From assembly GCA_021613375.1 (NCBI GenBank), contig CM038727.1:5274564-5338563 (forward strand): 64,000 bases of DNA. The letters are read 5' to 3'. This document shows positions 1-12,708 of the stretch, in pieces (within the stretch, counting starts at the first letter, position 1; each line of letters begins with the position of its first letter). The notes below the pieces were generated by a model, which saw nothing but the letters and a program-made list of their open reading frames with translations, did no database searches and was not told where the DNA came from. Position numbers and translations under genes: made by a program. Origin of the DNA: Megaleporinus macrocephalus (taxonomy: Eukaryota > Chordata > Actinopteri > Characiformes > Anostomidae).

Positions 1-2170
1 GAAGAAAAAGAGAGAGGGAGAGAAGAGAGAGAGGGAGAGAATAAAGAGAGGGGGAAGAAAGGGGAGAGAAGAAAGAGACAGAGGGAGAGAAGAGAAAGGA
101 AGAGAAGAAAGAGAGAGGGAGAGAAGAAAGAGAGAGAAAAGGAGAAAAGAGAGAGGGAGAAAAGAAAGAGAGAGGGGGGAATAAAGGGGGGGGAAGAAAG
201 AGACAGAGGGAGAGAAGAGAAAGGAAGAGAAGAAAGAGAGAGGGAGAGAAGAAAGGGAGATAAAGGGAGAGAAGAAAGAGACAGAGGGAGAGAAGAAAAA
301 GAGAGGGAGAGAGAAGAAAGAGAGAGGGAGAGAAGAAAAAGAGAGGGAGAGAGAAAGAGAGAGAAAAGGAGAGAAGAAAAAGAGAGAAAGGGGAGAAGAA
401 AGAAAAAGGGAGAGAAGAAAGAGAGAGAAAGGAGAAAAGAGAGAGGGAGAAAAGAAAGAGAGAGGGGGAAGAAAGGGGGAGAGAAGAAAGAGACAGAGGG
501 AGAGAAGAGAAAGGAAGAGAAGAAAGAGAGAGGGAGAGAAGAAAAAGAGAGAGGGAGAGAAGAAATAGAGAGAAGAAAGAGAGGGAGAGAAGAAAGAGAC
601 AGTGTGAGAATAGAAAGATACAGAGAGAGAGAAGAAAAAGAGAGAGGGAGAGAAGAGAGGGAGGGAGAGAAGAAAGAGAGGAGGAAGAAAGAGGGGAGAG
701 AAGAAAGAGACAGAGGGAGAGAAGAGAAAGGAAGAGAAGAAAGAGAGAGGGAGAGAAGAAAAAGAGAGGGAGAGAGAAGAAAGAGAGAGAAAAGGAGAGA
801 AGAAAAAGAGAAAGGGAGAGAAGAAAGAGAGAGAAAAGGAGAAAAGAGAGAGGGAGAAAGAAAAGAGAGAGGGGGGAAATAAGGGGGGGAGAGAAAGAGA
901 CAGAGGGAGAGAAGAGAAAGGAAGAGAAGAAAGAGAGAGGGAAGAGAAGAAAGGAAGATAAAGGGAAGAGAAGAAAGAGAAAAGGGAGAGAAGAAAGAGA
1001 GGGGGGAAGAAAGAGGGAAGAGAAGCAAGAGACACAGAGAGAGCAGGAAGAAAGGAAGCGAAGAAAGAGGAGGAGAGAAGAAAAGAGAGGGAGAGAGAAG
1101 AAAGAGAGAGAAAGGGAGAGAAGAAAAAGAGCGAAAGGGAGAGAAGAAAGAGAAAGGGAGAGAAGAAGAGAGAAAAGAGAGAGGGAGAAAAGAAAGAGAG
1201 GGGGAAGAAAGGGGGGGGGAGAAAGAGACAGAGGGAGAGAAGAGAAAGGAAGAGAAGAAAGAGAGAGGGAGAGAAGAAAGGGAGATAAAGGGAGAGTAGA
1301 AAGAGAAAGGGAGAGAAGAAAGAGAGGGGGTAAGAAAGAGGGGAGAGAAGAAAGAGACAGAAGGAGAGAAGAGAAAGGAAGAGAAGAAAGAGAGAGGGAG
1401 AGAAGAAAAAGAGAGGGAGAGAGAAGAAAGAGAGAGAAAGGGAGAGAAGAAAAATAGAGAAAGGGAGAGAAGAAAGAGAAAGGGAGAGAGAAAGAGACAG
1501 AGGGAGAGAAGAGGAAGGAAGAGAAGAAAGAGAGGGGAGAGAAGAAAGAGAGATAAAGGGAGAGAAGAAAGAGAAAGGGAGAGAAAAAGAGAGGGGGAAG
1601 AAAGAGGGGAGAGAAGAAAGAGACAGAGGGAGAGAAGAGAAAGGAAGAGAAGAAAGAGAGAGGGAGAGAAGAAAAAGAGAGGGAGAGAGAAGAAAGAGAG
1701 AGAAAGGGAGAGAAGAAAAAGAGAGAGGGAGAGAAGAAAGAGAAAGAAAGAGAAGAAAGAGAGAGAAAAGGAGAAAAGAGAGGGGAGAAAAGAAAGAGAG
1801 AGGGGAAGAAGAAAGGGGGGTAGAGAAGAAAGAGACAGAGGGAGAGAAGAGAAAGGAAGAGAAGAAAGGGAGAGGGAGAGAAGAAAAAGAGATAAAGGGA
1901 GAGAAGAAAGAGAAAGGGAGAGAAGAAAGAGAGGTGGGAAGAAAGGGGGTAGAGAAGAAAGCTACAGAAGGGAGAGAAGAGAAAGGAAGAGAAAGAAAGG
2001 AGAGGGAGAGAAGAAAGAGAGAGAAAGAGAAGAGAAGAAAGAGAAAGAGAGAGAAGAAAGAGAGAAAAGGAGAAAAGAGAGAGAGAGGGAGAATAGAAAG
2101 AGAGAGAGAGAGAAGAAAGAGAGAGAGAAGAAAGAAGGACATAAGAAAGAGAGAGAGAGAGGAAGAAAGG
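1..2170 (+). repeat. Polypurine (GA-rich) satellite-like tract
   Basis: The plus strand is almost entirely A and G for about 2.17 kb, with only scattered T or C. It is not plain (GA)n. A longer phrase beginning AGAGACAGAGGGAGAGAAGA and continuing AAGGAAGAGAAGAAAGAGAG recurs near 77, 200, 489, 706, 897, 1226, 1352, 1496, 1620 and 1834, so a higher-order unit of roughly 110-330 bp has been duplicated. Open frames inside (604-882, 1934-2188) encode only R/E/K/G runs and are not genes. Mirror-symmetric purine tracts like this can form triplex (H-DNA) structures; that is known chemistry, not something I can show here. The left edge is cut by the window. Confidence 0.97.
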
Positions 2171-2251
2171 TTGAGTGGTATGGGCTGAGATGATACTCCT
2201 TGAGTCACACAGTGTCCAGACCATCCAGCAACTCTCTCATGTGTCAGAGGA

Positions 2252-2271
2252 GTGTGTGTGTGTTTTTGTGA

Positions 2272-2302
<31 letters not shown>

Positions 2303-2336
2303 TGTGTGTGTGTGTGTATGTGAGTGTGAGAGTGTG
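2252..2336. repeat. (TG)n microsatellite
   Basis: Nearly uninterrupted TG dinucleotides with a few TA and GA interruptions, directly after the purine tract and about 30 bp of ordinary sequence. Confidence 0.95.
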
Positions 2337-2599
2337 TTTTGGTGGGGTCAGAGTGTATATTTGGAAACGGGCAGACAGAAGCCGTCCACATGAGCGTCCT
2401 CAGGCAGCACACACACGGAGCTGAGGGCTGAGAGATGGTCTCTGCAGTGATCTTATCACACCATCTGCTCCACCATTCCACTCCGCAGGCCACGCAATCA
2501 GCCGCACAGCGAAAACCTGATCTACCAAACGTATCTGGGAGGAGGTGGAGGAACAGCAGGTCCAGCAGCTTCAGGTAATGGTCATATCAAACAGAGGAA
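2337..2599. other. Short single-copy stretch
   Basis: Ordinary mixed-composition sequence between the TG repeat and the Tc1 remnant. I see no gene or repeat in it. Confidence 0.5.
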
Positions 2600-2796
2600 T
2601 GGGGGGAAACCGTGGTCTCAGTGATTTGGAGCGTGGCGGGATTGTCGGCGCCTGACGTCTGGTTTGAGTACGTCTGATCTCCTGGGGAGTCTCTAGAGTT
2701 ACTCCTATCAGAGCGGTAAACATCCAGTGAGCAGCAGGACAGAAGCACCTGGCTGAGGAGAGATGTCAGCTGAAAATGGCCAGACTTTGTGTCCCC
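2600..2796 (+). pseudogene. Tc1-like transposase N-terminal remnant
   Basis: Conceptual translation around 2617-2656 gives LSDLERGGIVGA, the start of the helix-turn-helix DNA-binding region of fish Tc1-like transposases. Further family-like pieces follow in shifted frames: a LISWGVSRV-like segment near 2680, then QLKMARL near 2770. The order and spacing match the N-terminal domain, but stops and frameshifts show it is dead. There is no DDE catalytic domain. The remnant ends exactly where the 39-bp array begins at 2797, and I do not find its continuation to the right of the array. Family assignment is from recognition of the sequence, not an alignment. Confidence 0.65.
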
Positions 2797-5700
2797 CAGT
2801 CATACTGACCCTCACTCCTCTATGTGTCTAATCCACAGTCATACTGACCCTCACTCCTCTATGTGTCTAATCCACAGTCATACTAACCCTCACTCCTCTA
2901 TGTGTCTAATCCACAGTCATACTAACCCTCACTCCTTTATGTGTCTAATCCACAGTCATACTGACCCTCACTCATCTATGTGTCTAACCCACAGTCATAC
3001 TGACTCTCACTCCTTTATGTGTCTAACCCACAGTCATACTGACCCTCACTCCTCTATGTGTCTAACCCACAGTCATACTGACCCTCACTCCTCTATGTGT
3101 CTAACCCACAGTCATACTGACCCTCACTCCTCTATGTGTCTAATCCACAGTCATACTGACTCTCACTCCTCTATGTGTCTAACCCACAGTCATACTGACC
3201 CTCACTCCTCTATGTGTCTAACCCACAGTCATACTGACCCTCACTCCTCTATGTGTCTAATCCACAGTCATACTGACCCTCACTCCTCTATGTGTCTAAT
3301 CCACAGTCATACTGACCCTCACTCCTCTATGTGTCTAATATACAGTCATACTGACCCTCACTCCTCTATGTGTCTAATCCACTGTCATACTGACCCTCAC
3401 TCCTCTATGTGTCTAATCCACAGTCATACTGACTCTCACTCCTCTGTGTCTAACCCACAGTCATACTGACTCTCACTCCTTTATGTGTCCAATCTACAGT
3501 CATACTGACCCTCACTCCTCTATCTGTCTAATCCACAGTCATACTGACCCTCACTCCTCTATGTGTCTAACCCACAGTCATACTGACTCTCACTCCTCTA
3601 TGTGTCTAACCCACAGTCATACTGACCCTCACTCCTCTATGTGTCTGACCCACAGTCATACTGACCCTCACTCCTCTATGTGTCTAATCCACAGTCATAC
3701 TGACCCTCACTCCTCTATGTGTCTAATCCACAGTCATACTGACCCTCACTCCTCTATGTGTCTAATCCACAGTCATACTGACCCTCACTCCTCTATGCGT
3801 CTAATCCACAGTCATACTGACCCTCACTCCTCTGTTTCTAATCCACAGTCATACTGACCCTCACTCCTCTATGTGTCTAATCCACAGTCATACTGACCCT
3901 CACTCCTCTATGTGTCTAACCCACAGTCATACTGACCCTCACTCCTCTATGTGTCTAATCCACAGTCATACTAACCCTCACTCCTTTATGTGTCTAATCC
4001 ACAGTCATACTGACCCTCACTCCTCTATGTGTCTAATCCACAGTCATACTGACCCTCACTCCTCTATGTGTCTAATCCACAGTCATACTGACCCTCACTC
4101 CTCTATGTGTCTAATCCACAGTCATACTGACCCTCACTCCTCTATGTGTCTAACCCCCAGTCATACTGACCCTCACTCCTCTATGTGTCTAACCCACAGT
4201 CATACTGACCCTCACTCCTCTATGTGTCTAATCCACAGTCATACTGACTCTCACTCCTCTGTGTCTAACCCACAGTCATACTGACCCTCACTCCTCTATG
4301 TGTCTAACCCACAGTCATACTGACCCTCACTCCTCTGTGTCTAACCCCCAGTCATACTGACCCTCACTCCTCTATGTGTCTAACCCACAGTCATACTGAC
4401 CCTCACTCCTCTATGCGTCTAATCCACAGTCATACTGACCCTCACTCCTCTATGTGTCTAACCCACAGTCATACTGACCCTCACTCCTCTATGTGTCTAA
4501 TCCACAGTCATACTGACCCTCAACTCCTCTATGTGTCCTAATCCACAGTCATACTGACCCTCACTCCTCTATGTGTCTAACCCCCCAGTCATACTGACCC
4601 TCACTCCTCTATGTGTCCTAACCCAGTCATACTGACCCTCACTCTTCTATGTGTCTAACCCACAGTCATACTGACCCTCACTCCTCTATGTGTCTAACCC
4701 CCAGTCATACTGACCCTCACTCTTCTATGTGTCTAACCCACAGTCATACTGACCCTCACTCCTCTATGTGTCTAACCCACAGTCATACTAACCCTCACTC
4801 CTCTATGTGTCTAATCCACAGTCATACTGACCCTCACTCCTCTATGTGTCTAACACCCAGTCATACTGACCCTCACTCCTCTATGTGTCTAATCCACAGT
4901 CATACTGACCCTCACTCCTCTATGTGTCTAATCCACAGTCATACTGTCCCTCACTCCTCTATGTGTCTAATCCACAGTCATACTGACCCTCACTCCTCTA
5001 TGTGTCTAATCCACAGTCATACTGACTCTCACTCCTCTGTGTCTAACCCACAGTCATACTGACCCTCACTCCTCTATGTGTCTAACCCACAGTCATACTG
5101 ACCCCTCACTCCTCTATGCGTCTAACCCACAGTCATACTGACCCCTCACTCCTCTATGTGTCTAACCCACAGTCATACTGACCTCACTCCTCTATGCGTC
5201 TAATCCACAGTCATACTGACTCTCACTCCTCTATGTGTCTAACCCACAGTCATACTGACCCTCACTCCTCTATGTGTCTAACCCACAGTCATACTGACTC
5301 TCACTCCTCTGTGTCTAATCCACAGTCATACTGACCCTCACTCCTCTATGTGTCTAATCCACAGTCATACTGACCCTCACTCCTTTATGTGTCTAACCCA
5401 CAGTCATACTGACCCTCACTCCTTTATGTGTCCAATCTACAGTCATACTGACCCTCACTCCTCTATCTGTCTAATCCACAGTCATACTGACCCTCACTCC
5501 TCTATCTGTCTAACCCCCAGTCATACTGACCCTCACTCCTCTATGCGTCTAATCCACAGTCATACTGACCCTCACTCCTCTATGTGTCTAATCCACAGTC
5601 ATACTGACCCTCACTCCTCTATGTGTCTAATATACAGTCATACTGACCCTCACTCCTCTATGTGTCTAACCCACAGTCATACTGACCCTCACTCCTCTAT

Positions 5701-8700
5701 GTGTCTAATCCACAGTCATACTGACCCTCACTCCTCTATGTGTCTAACCCACAGTCATACTGACCCTCACTCCTCTATGTGTCTAATCCACAGTCATACT
5801 GACCCTCACTCCTCTATGTGTCTAACCCACAGTCATACTGACCCTCACTCCTCTATGTGTCTAATCCACAGTCATACTGACTCTCACTCCTCTGTGTCTA
5901 ACCCACAGTCATACTGACCCTCACTCCTCTATGTGTCTAACCCACAGTCATACTGACCCTCACTCCTCTATGCGTCTAACCCACAGTCATACTGACCCTC
6001 ACTCCTCTATGTGTCTAACCCACAGTCATACTGACCCTAACTCCTCTAAGTGTATAATACATAGTCATACTGACCCTCACTCCTCTGTTTCTAATCCACA
6101 GTCATACTGACTCTCACTCCTCTGTTTCTAATCCACAGTCATACTGACCCTCACTCCTCTATGTGTATAATACATAGTCATACTGACCCTCACTCCTCTA
6201 TGTGTCTAACCCACAGTCATACTGACCCTCACTCTTCTATGTGTCTAACCCACAGTCATACTGACCCTCACTCCTCTATGTGTCTAACCCCCAGTCATAC
6301 TGACCCTCACTCCTCTATGTGTCTAACCCACAGTCATACTGACTCTCAATCCTCTGTGTCTAATCCACAGTATACTGACCCTCACTCCTTTATGTGTCTA
6401 ACCCACAGTCATACTGACCCTCACTCTCTATGTGTCTAACCCACAGTCTACTGACTTCCACTCCTCTGTGTCTAACCCCCAGTCATACTGACCCTCACTC
6501 CTCTATGTGTCTAACCCACAGTCATACTGACTCTCACTCTCCTCTGTGTCTAATCCACAGTCCATACTGACCCTCACTCCTTTATGTGTCTAACCCACAG
6601 TCATACTGACCCTCACTCCTTTATGTGTCCAATCTATAGTCATACTGACCCTCACTCCTCTATGTGTCTAATCCACAGTCATACTGTCCCTCACTCCTCT
6701 ATGTGTCTAATCCACAGTCATACTGACCCTCACTCCTCTATGTGTCTAATCCACAGTCATACTGAATCCTCACTCCTCTGTGTCTAACCCACAGTCGATA
6801 CTTGACCCTCACTCCTCTATGTGTCTAACCCACAGTCATACTGACCCTCACTCCTCTATGCGTCTAACCCACAGTCATACTGACCCTCACTCCTCTATGT
6901 GTCTAACCCACAGTCATACTGACCCTCACTCCTCTATGCGTCTAATCCACAGTCATACTGACTCTCACTCCTCTATGTGTCTAACCCACAGTCATACTGA
7001 CCCTCACTCCTCTATGTGTCTAACCCACAGTCATACTGACTCTCACTCCTCTGTGTCTAATCCACAGTCATACTGACCCTCACTCCTCTATGTGTCTAAT
7101 CCACAGTCCATACTGACCCTCACTCCTTTATGTGTCTAACCCCACAGTCATACTGACCCTCACTCCTTTATGTGTCCAATCTACAGTCATACTGACCCTC
7201 ACTCCTCTATCTGTCTAATCCACAGTCATACTGACCCTCACTCCTCTATCTGTCTAACCCCCAGTCATACTGACCCTCACTCCTCTATGCGTCTAATCCA
7301 CAGTCATACTGACCCTCACTCCTCTATGTGTCTAATCCACAGTCATACTGACCCTCACTCCTCTATGTGTCTAATCTACAGTCATACTGACCCTCACTCC
7401 TCTATGTGTCTAACCCACAGTCATACTGACCCTCACTCCTCTATGTGTCTAATCCACAGTCATACTGACCCTCACTCCTCTGTGTCTAACCCACAGTCAT
7501 ACTGACCCTCACTCCTCTATGTGTCTAATCCACAGTCATACTGACCCTCACTCCTCTATGTGTCTAACCCACAGTCATACTGACCCTCACTCCTCTATGT
7601 GTCTAATCCACAGTCATACTGACTCTCACTCCTCTGTGTCTAACCCACAGTCATACTGACCCTCACTCCTCTATGTGTCTACCCACAGTCATACTGACCC
7701 TCACTCCTCTATGGTCTAACCACAGTCATACTGACCCTCACTCCTCTATGTGTCTAATCCACAGTCATACTGACCTCACTCCTCTAAGTGTCTAATACAT
7801 AGTCATACTGGACCCTCACTCCTCTGTTTCTAATCCACAGTCATACTGACTCTCACTCCTCTTGTTTCTAATCCACACGAGTCATACTGACCCTCACTCC
7901 TCTATGTGTATAATACATAGTCATACTGACCCTCACTCCTCTATGTGTCTAACCCACAGTCATACTGACCCTCACTCTTCTATGTGTCTAACCCACAGTC
8001 ATACTGACCCTCACTCCTCTATGTGTCTAACCCCCAGTCATACTGACCCTCACTCCTCTATGTGTCTAACCCACAGTCATACTGACTCTCACTCCTCTGT
8101 GTCTAATCCACAGTCATACTGACCCTCACTCCTTTATGTGTCTAACCCACAGTCATACTGACCCTCACTCCTCTATGTGTCTAACCCACAGTCATACTGA
8201 CTCTCACTCCTCTGTGTCTAACCCCCAGTCATACTGACCCTCACTCCTCTATGTGTCTAACCCACAGTCATACTGACTCTCACTCCTCTGTGTCTAATCC
8301 ACAGTCATACTGACCCTCACTCCTTTATGTGTCTAACCCACAGTCATACTGACCCTCACTCCTTTATGTGTCCAATCTATAGTCATACTGACCCTCACTC
8401 CTCTATCTGTCTAATCCACAGTCATACTGACCCTCACTCCTCTATCTGTCTAACCCCCAGTCATACTGACCCTCACTCCTCTATGCGTCTAATCCACAGT
8501 CATACTGACCCTCACTCCTCTATGTGTCTAATCCACAGTCATACTGACCCTCACTCCTCTATGTGTCCAATATACAGTCATACTGACCCTCACTCCTCTA
8601 TGCGTCTAATCCACAGTCATACTGACCCTCACTCCTCTATGTGTCTAATCCACAGTCATACTGACCCTCACTCCTCTATGTGTCTAATATACAGTCATAC

Positions 8701-9972
8701 TGACCCTCACTCCTCTATGTGTCTAATCCACAGTCATACTGACCCTCACTCCTCTATGTGTCTAACCCACAGTCATACTGACCCTCACTCCTCTATGTGT
8801 CCTAATCCACAGTCATACTGACTCTCACTCCTCTATGTGTCTAACCCACAGTCCATACTGACCACTCACTCCTCTATGTGTCTAACCCACAGTCATACTG
8901 ACCCTCACTCCTCTATGTGTCTAATCCACAGTCATACTGACCCTCACTCCTCTATGTGTCTAATCCACAGTCATACTGACCCTCACTCCTCTATGTGTCT
9001 AACCCACAGTCATACTGACCCTCACTCCTCTATGCGTCTAATCCACAGTCATACTGACCCTCACTCCTCTATGTGTCTAATCCACAGTCATAATGACCCT
9101 CACTCCTCTGTTTCTAATCCACAGTCATACTGACTCTCACTCCTCTATGTGTCTAATCCACAGTCATACTGACCCTCACTCCTCTATGTGTCTAATCCAC
9201 AGTCATACTGACCCTCACTCCTCTGTTTCTAATCCAGTCATACTGACCCTCACTCCTCTATGTGTCTAATCCACAGTCATACTGACCCTCACTCCTCTAT
9301 GTGTCTAACCCCCAGTCATACTGACCCTCACTCTTCTATGTGTCTAACCCACAGTCATACTGACCCTCACTCTTCTATGTGTCTAACCCCCAGTCATACT
9401 GACCCTCACTCTTCTATGTGTCTAACCCACAGTCATACTGACCCTAACTCCTCTAAGTGTATAATACATAGTCATACTGACCCTCACTCCTCTGTTTCTA
9501 ATCCACAGTCATACTGACTCTCACTCCTCTGTTTCTAATCCACAGTCATACTGACCCTCACTCCTCTATGTGTCTAACCCACAGTCATACTGACCCTCAC
9601 TCCTCTATGTGTCTAACCCCCAGTCATACTGACCCTCACTCTTCTATGTGTCTAACCCACAGTCATACTGACCCTCACTCCTCTATGTGTCTAACCCCCA
9701 GTCATACTGACCCTCACTCTTCTATGTGTCTAACCCACAGTCATACTGACCCTCACTCCTCTAAGTGTATAATACATAGTCATACTGACCCTCACTCCTC
9801 TATGCGTCTAATCCACAATCATACTGACCCTCACTCCTCTATGTGTATAATACATAGTCATACTGACCCTCACTCCTCTATGTGTATAACACATAGTCAT
9901 ACTGACTCTCACTCCTCTGTTTCTAATCCACAATCATACTGACTCTCACTCCTCTATGTGTCTAATCTACAG
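2797..9972 (+). repeat. 39-bp minisatellite, about 184 copies
   Basis: The unit begins CAGTCATACTGACCCTCACT and continues CCTCTATGTGTCTAATCCA, 39 bp in total. Variants include AACCC for AATCC, TATGCG for TATGTG, a 37-bp form lacking TA (CCTCTGTGTCTAA), a TTTATGTGTCCAATCT form and an ATACATAG form. Because 39 is 13 codons and one frame has no stop, many apparent ORFs appear (for example 2789-3469, 5348-5917, 8327-8821) with the period HSHTDPHSSMCLI. They end wherever a 37-bp unit shifts the frame. There is no start context, splice signal or non-repeat domain, so these are not genes. The array is internally organised (see findings). Confidence 0.98.
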
Positions 9973-10701
9973 TGATAAATGTAAACTAGCCTATAGTGTA
10001 TTCGTGAAACATTTTGTGTGGAATACTGGTTGAGGTAATAAGCCAGACGAATGGGTGAGTGGAGGAGAAGTGGAGCCGTGGTGTCCTCCATCTCTTGACG
10101 GAATTTCCTTTTATCGTCTTTAATGAGAAGCTTTTATTCCGCTGTTTAATTCAGGAGGATTGTATGTACAGTACGTCAGTCTGTAGGGCCAGAGCGGAGC
10201 TGCCTTAGACAGATAAACACAGTGTGTGTGAGAGAGAGAGAGAAATGTGTGTGTGTGAGAGAGACAGACGTGGAGAGCGAGGGAGAGAGCAGAATGTGAA
10301 GTGCAAAGAAAACAGAAAGCGCGGCCGGATGAATATGCAGTTATTCTGATTATGAAGTGCTCTCGCTAAATGAAAGCAAAGTATGTGCTCCTTTCGACAT
10401 GATCACTTTGGTTTAATTCCACTGTGATGAAACCATGGCCAAAGGCTGCTGCACACATAACTCTGTTATACAATGTGGCGGGCTGCAGCAGACAAGGGGG
10501 GCTCTAGGGGACAGAGAGATAGACTTTTCAAAAATTAGGTTCCAGACTTCAATGTATGGTTATGCTTATAAAACACGTTGTAAAAAATTTTTATAATTTA
10601 TATTAATGGGTGGATGGATAAATCCCAAAGGAAATTTAGGAAACCAGTAGCTTATACACACCACGGGTACATAATACAATATAACATGATCCCCATGACT
10701 A
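9973..10701. other. Single-copy segment with a short GT/GA microsatellite
   Basis: No open frame of note. 10220-10270 alternates GT and GA dinucleotides. 10060-10200 and 10300-10440 are mixed, CpG-containing and not obviously repetitive, the kind of sequence that could be conserved non-coding DNA. 10440-10530 shares short stretches (CTGTTATAC, GCAGCAG contexts) with 14765-14810, so part may belong to a dispersed repeat. Confidence 0.5.
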
Positions 10702-12708
10702 GAGACTATTACCACATATATAGAGACTAGTTAGAACAGAAAAGTAGTCCCTCCTGAGACTATTACCACATATATGGAGACTAGTTAGGGCAGAAAAGTA
10801 GTCCCTCCTGAGACTAATGCCACATATATGGAGACTAGTTAGGACAGAAAAGTAGTCCCTCCTGAGACTAATGCCACATATATGGAGACTAGTTAGGGCA
10901 GAAAAGTAGTCCCTCCTGAGACTAATGCCACATATATGGAGACTAGTTAGGACAGAAAAGTAGTCCCTCCTGAGACTATTACCACATTTATGGAGACTAG
11001 TTAGGACAGAAAAGTAGTCCCTCCTGAGACTAATACCACATATGTGGAGACTAGTTAGAACAGAAAAGTAGTCCCTCCTGAGACTATTACCACATATATG
11101 GAGACTAGTTAGAACAGAAAAGTAGTCCCTCCTGAGACTATTAACACATTTATGGAGACTAGTTAGGACAGAAAAGTAGTCCCTCCTGTCGGACTAATTA
11201 ACCACATATGTGGAGACTAGTTAGAACAGAAAAAGTAGTCCCCTCCTGAGACTATTAACACATTTATGGAGACTAGTTAGGACAGAAAAGTAGTCCCTCC
11301 TGAGACTAATACCACATATGTGGAGACTAGTTAGAACAGAAAAGTAGTCCCTCCTGAGACTATTACCACATATATGGAGACTAGTTAGAACAGAAAAGTA
11401 GTCCCTCCTGAGACTATTACCACATATATTGAGACTAGTTAGAGCAGAAAAGTAGTCCCTCCTGAGACTATTAACACATATATGGAGACTAGTTAGGGCA
11501 GAAAAGTAGTCCCTCCTGAGACTAATACCACATATATGGAGACTAGTTAGAACAAAAAAAAGTAGTCCCTCCTGAGACTAATACCACATATGTGGAGACT
11601 AGTTAGAACAGAAAGGTAGTCCCTCCTGAGACTATTACCACATATATGGAGACTAGTTAGAACAGAAAAGTAGTCCCTCCTGAGACTAATACCACATATG
11701 TGGAGACTAGTTAGAACAGAAAAGTAGTCCCTCCTGAGACTATTACCACATATATGGAGACTAGTTAGAACAGAAAAGTAGTCCCTCCTGAGACTATTAA
11801 CACATTTATGGAGACTAGTTAGGACAGAAAAGTAGTCCCTCCTGAGACTAATACCACATATGTGGAGACTAGTTAGAACAGAAAAGTAGTCCCTCCTGAG
11901 ACTATTACCACATATATGGAGACTAGTTAGAACAGAAAAGTAGTCCCTCCTGAGACTATTACCACATATATGGAGACTAGTTAGAACAGAAAATGAGACC
12001 CCTATAAGACTATTACCACATATATGGAGACTAGTTAGAACAGAAAAGTAGTCCCTCCTGAGACTATTACCACATATATTGAGACTAGTTAGATCATAAA
12101 AGTAGTCCCTCCTGAGACTATTACTACATATATGGAGACTAGTTAGAACAGAAAAGTAGTCCCTCCTGAGACTAATACCACATATGTGGAGACTAGTTAG
12201 AACAGAAAAGTAGTCCCTCCTGAGACTAATACCACATATGTGGAGACTAGTTAGAACAGAAAGGTAGTCCCTCCTGAGACTATTACCACATATATGGAGA
12301 CTAGTTAGAACAGAAAAGTAGTCCCTCCTGAGACTATTACCACATATATGGAGACTAGTTAGAACAGAAAAGTAGTCCCTTCTGAGACTATTACCACATA
12401 TATTGAGACTAGTTAGAGCAGAAAAGTAGTCCCTCCTGAGACTATTACCACATATATTGAGACTAGTTAGATCATAAAAGTAGTCCCTCCTGAGACTATT
12501 ACCACATATATGGAGACTAGTTAGAACAGAAAAGTAGTCCCTTCTGAGACTATGAACACATATATGGAGACTAGTTAGAGCAGAAAAGTAGTCCCTCCTG
12601 AGACTGTTACCACATATATGGAGACTAGTTAGAACAGAAAAGTAGTCCCTCCTGAGACTGTTACCACATATATGGAGACTAGTTAGAACAGTAAAGTAGT
12701 CCCTCCTG
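10702..12708 (+). repeat. 54-bp minisatellite, about 37 copies
   Basis: The unit reads GAGACTATTACCACATATAT, then GGAGACTAGTTAGAACAGAA, then AAGTAGTCCCTCCT (54 bp). GAGACT occurs twice within each unit. Positions alternate between ATTACC, AATGCC, AATACC and ATTAAC, and between AGAACAG, AGGACAG and AGGGCAG, so unit types can be followed along the array. 11185-11240 has extra bases (GTCGGACTAATTAACC, AAAAAGTAGTCCCC). No frame stays open. Confidence 0.97.

Noticed and set aside
2789..9942. Series of ORFs with HSHTDPHSSMCLI repeats, as a possible repetitive secreted or surface protein
   Set aside because: The frame exists only because the 39-bp unit is 13 codons; it breaks at every 37-bp unit. 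There is no signal peptide, no unique domain and no splice structure.
2797..9972. Possible CRISPR-like array
   Set aside because: Contiguous head-to-tail repeat with no unique spacers, in a eukaryotic genome.
2797..12708. Centromeric satellite
   Set aside because: Unit lengths (39, 54 bp) and single-locus arrays interspersed with unique DNA do not fit; nothing else suggests a centromere.
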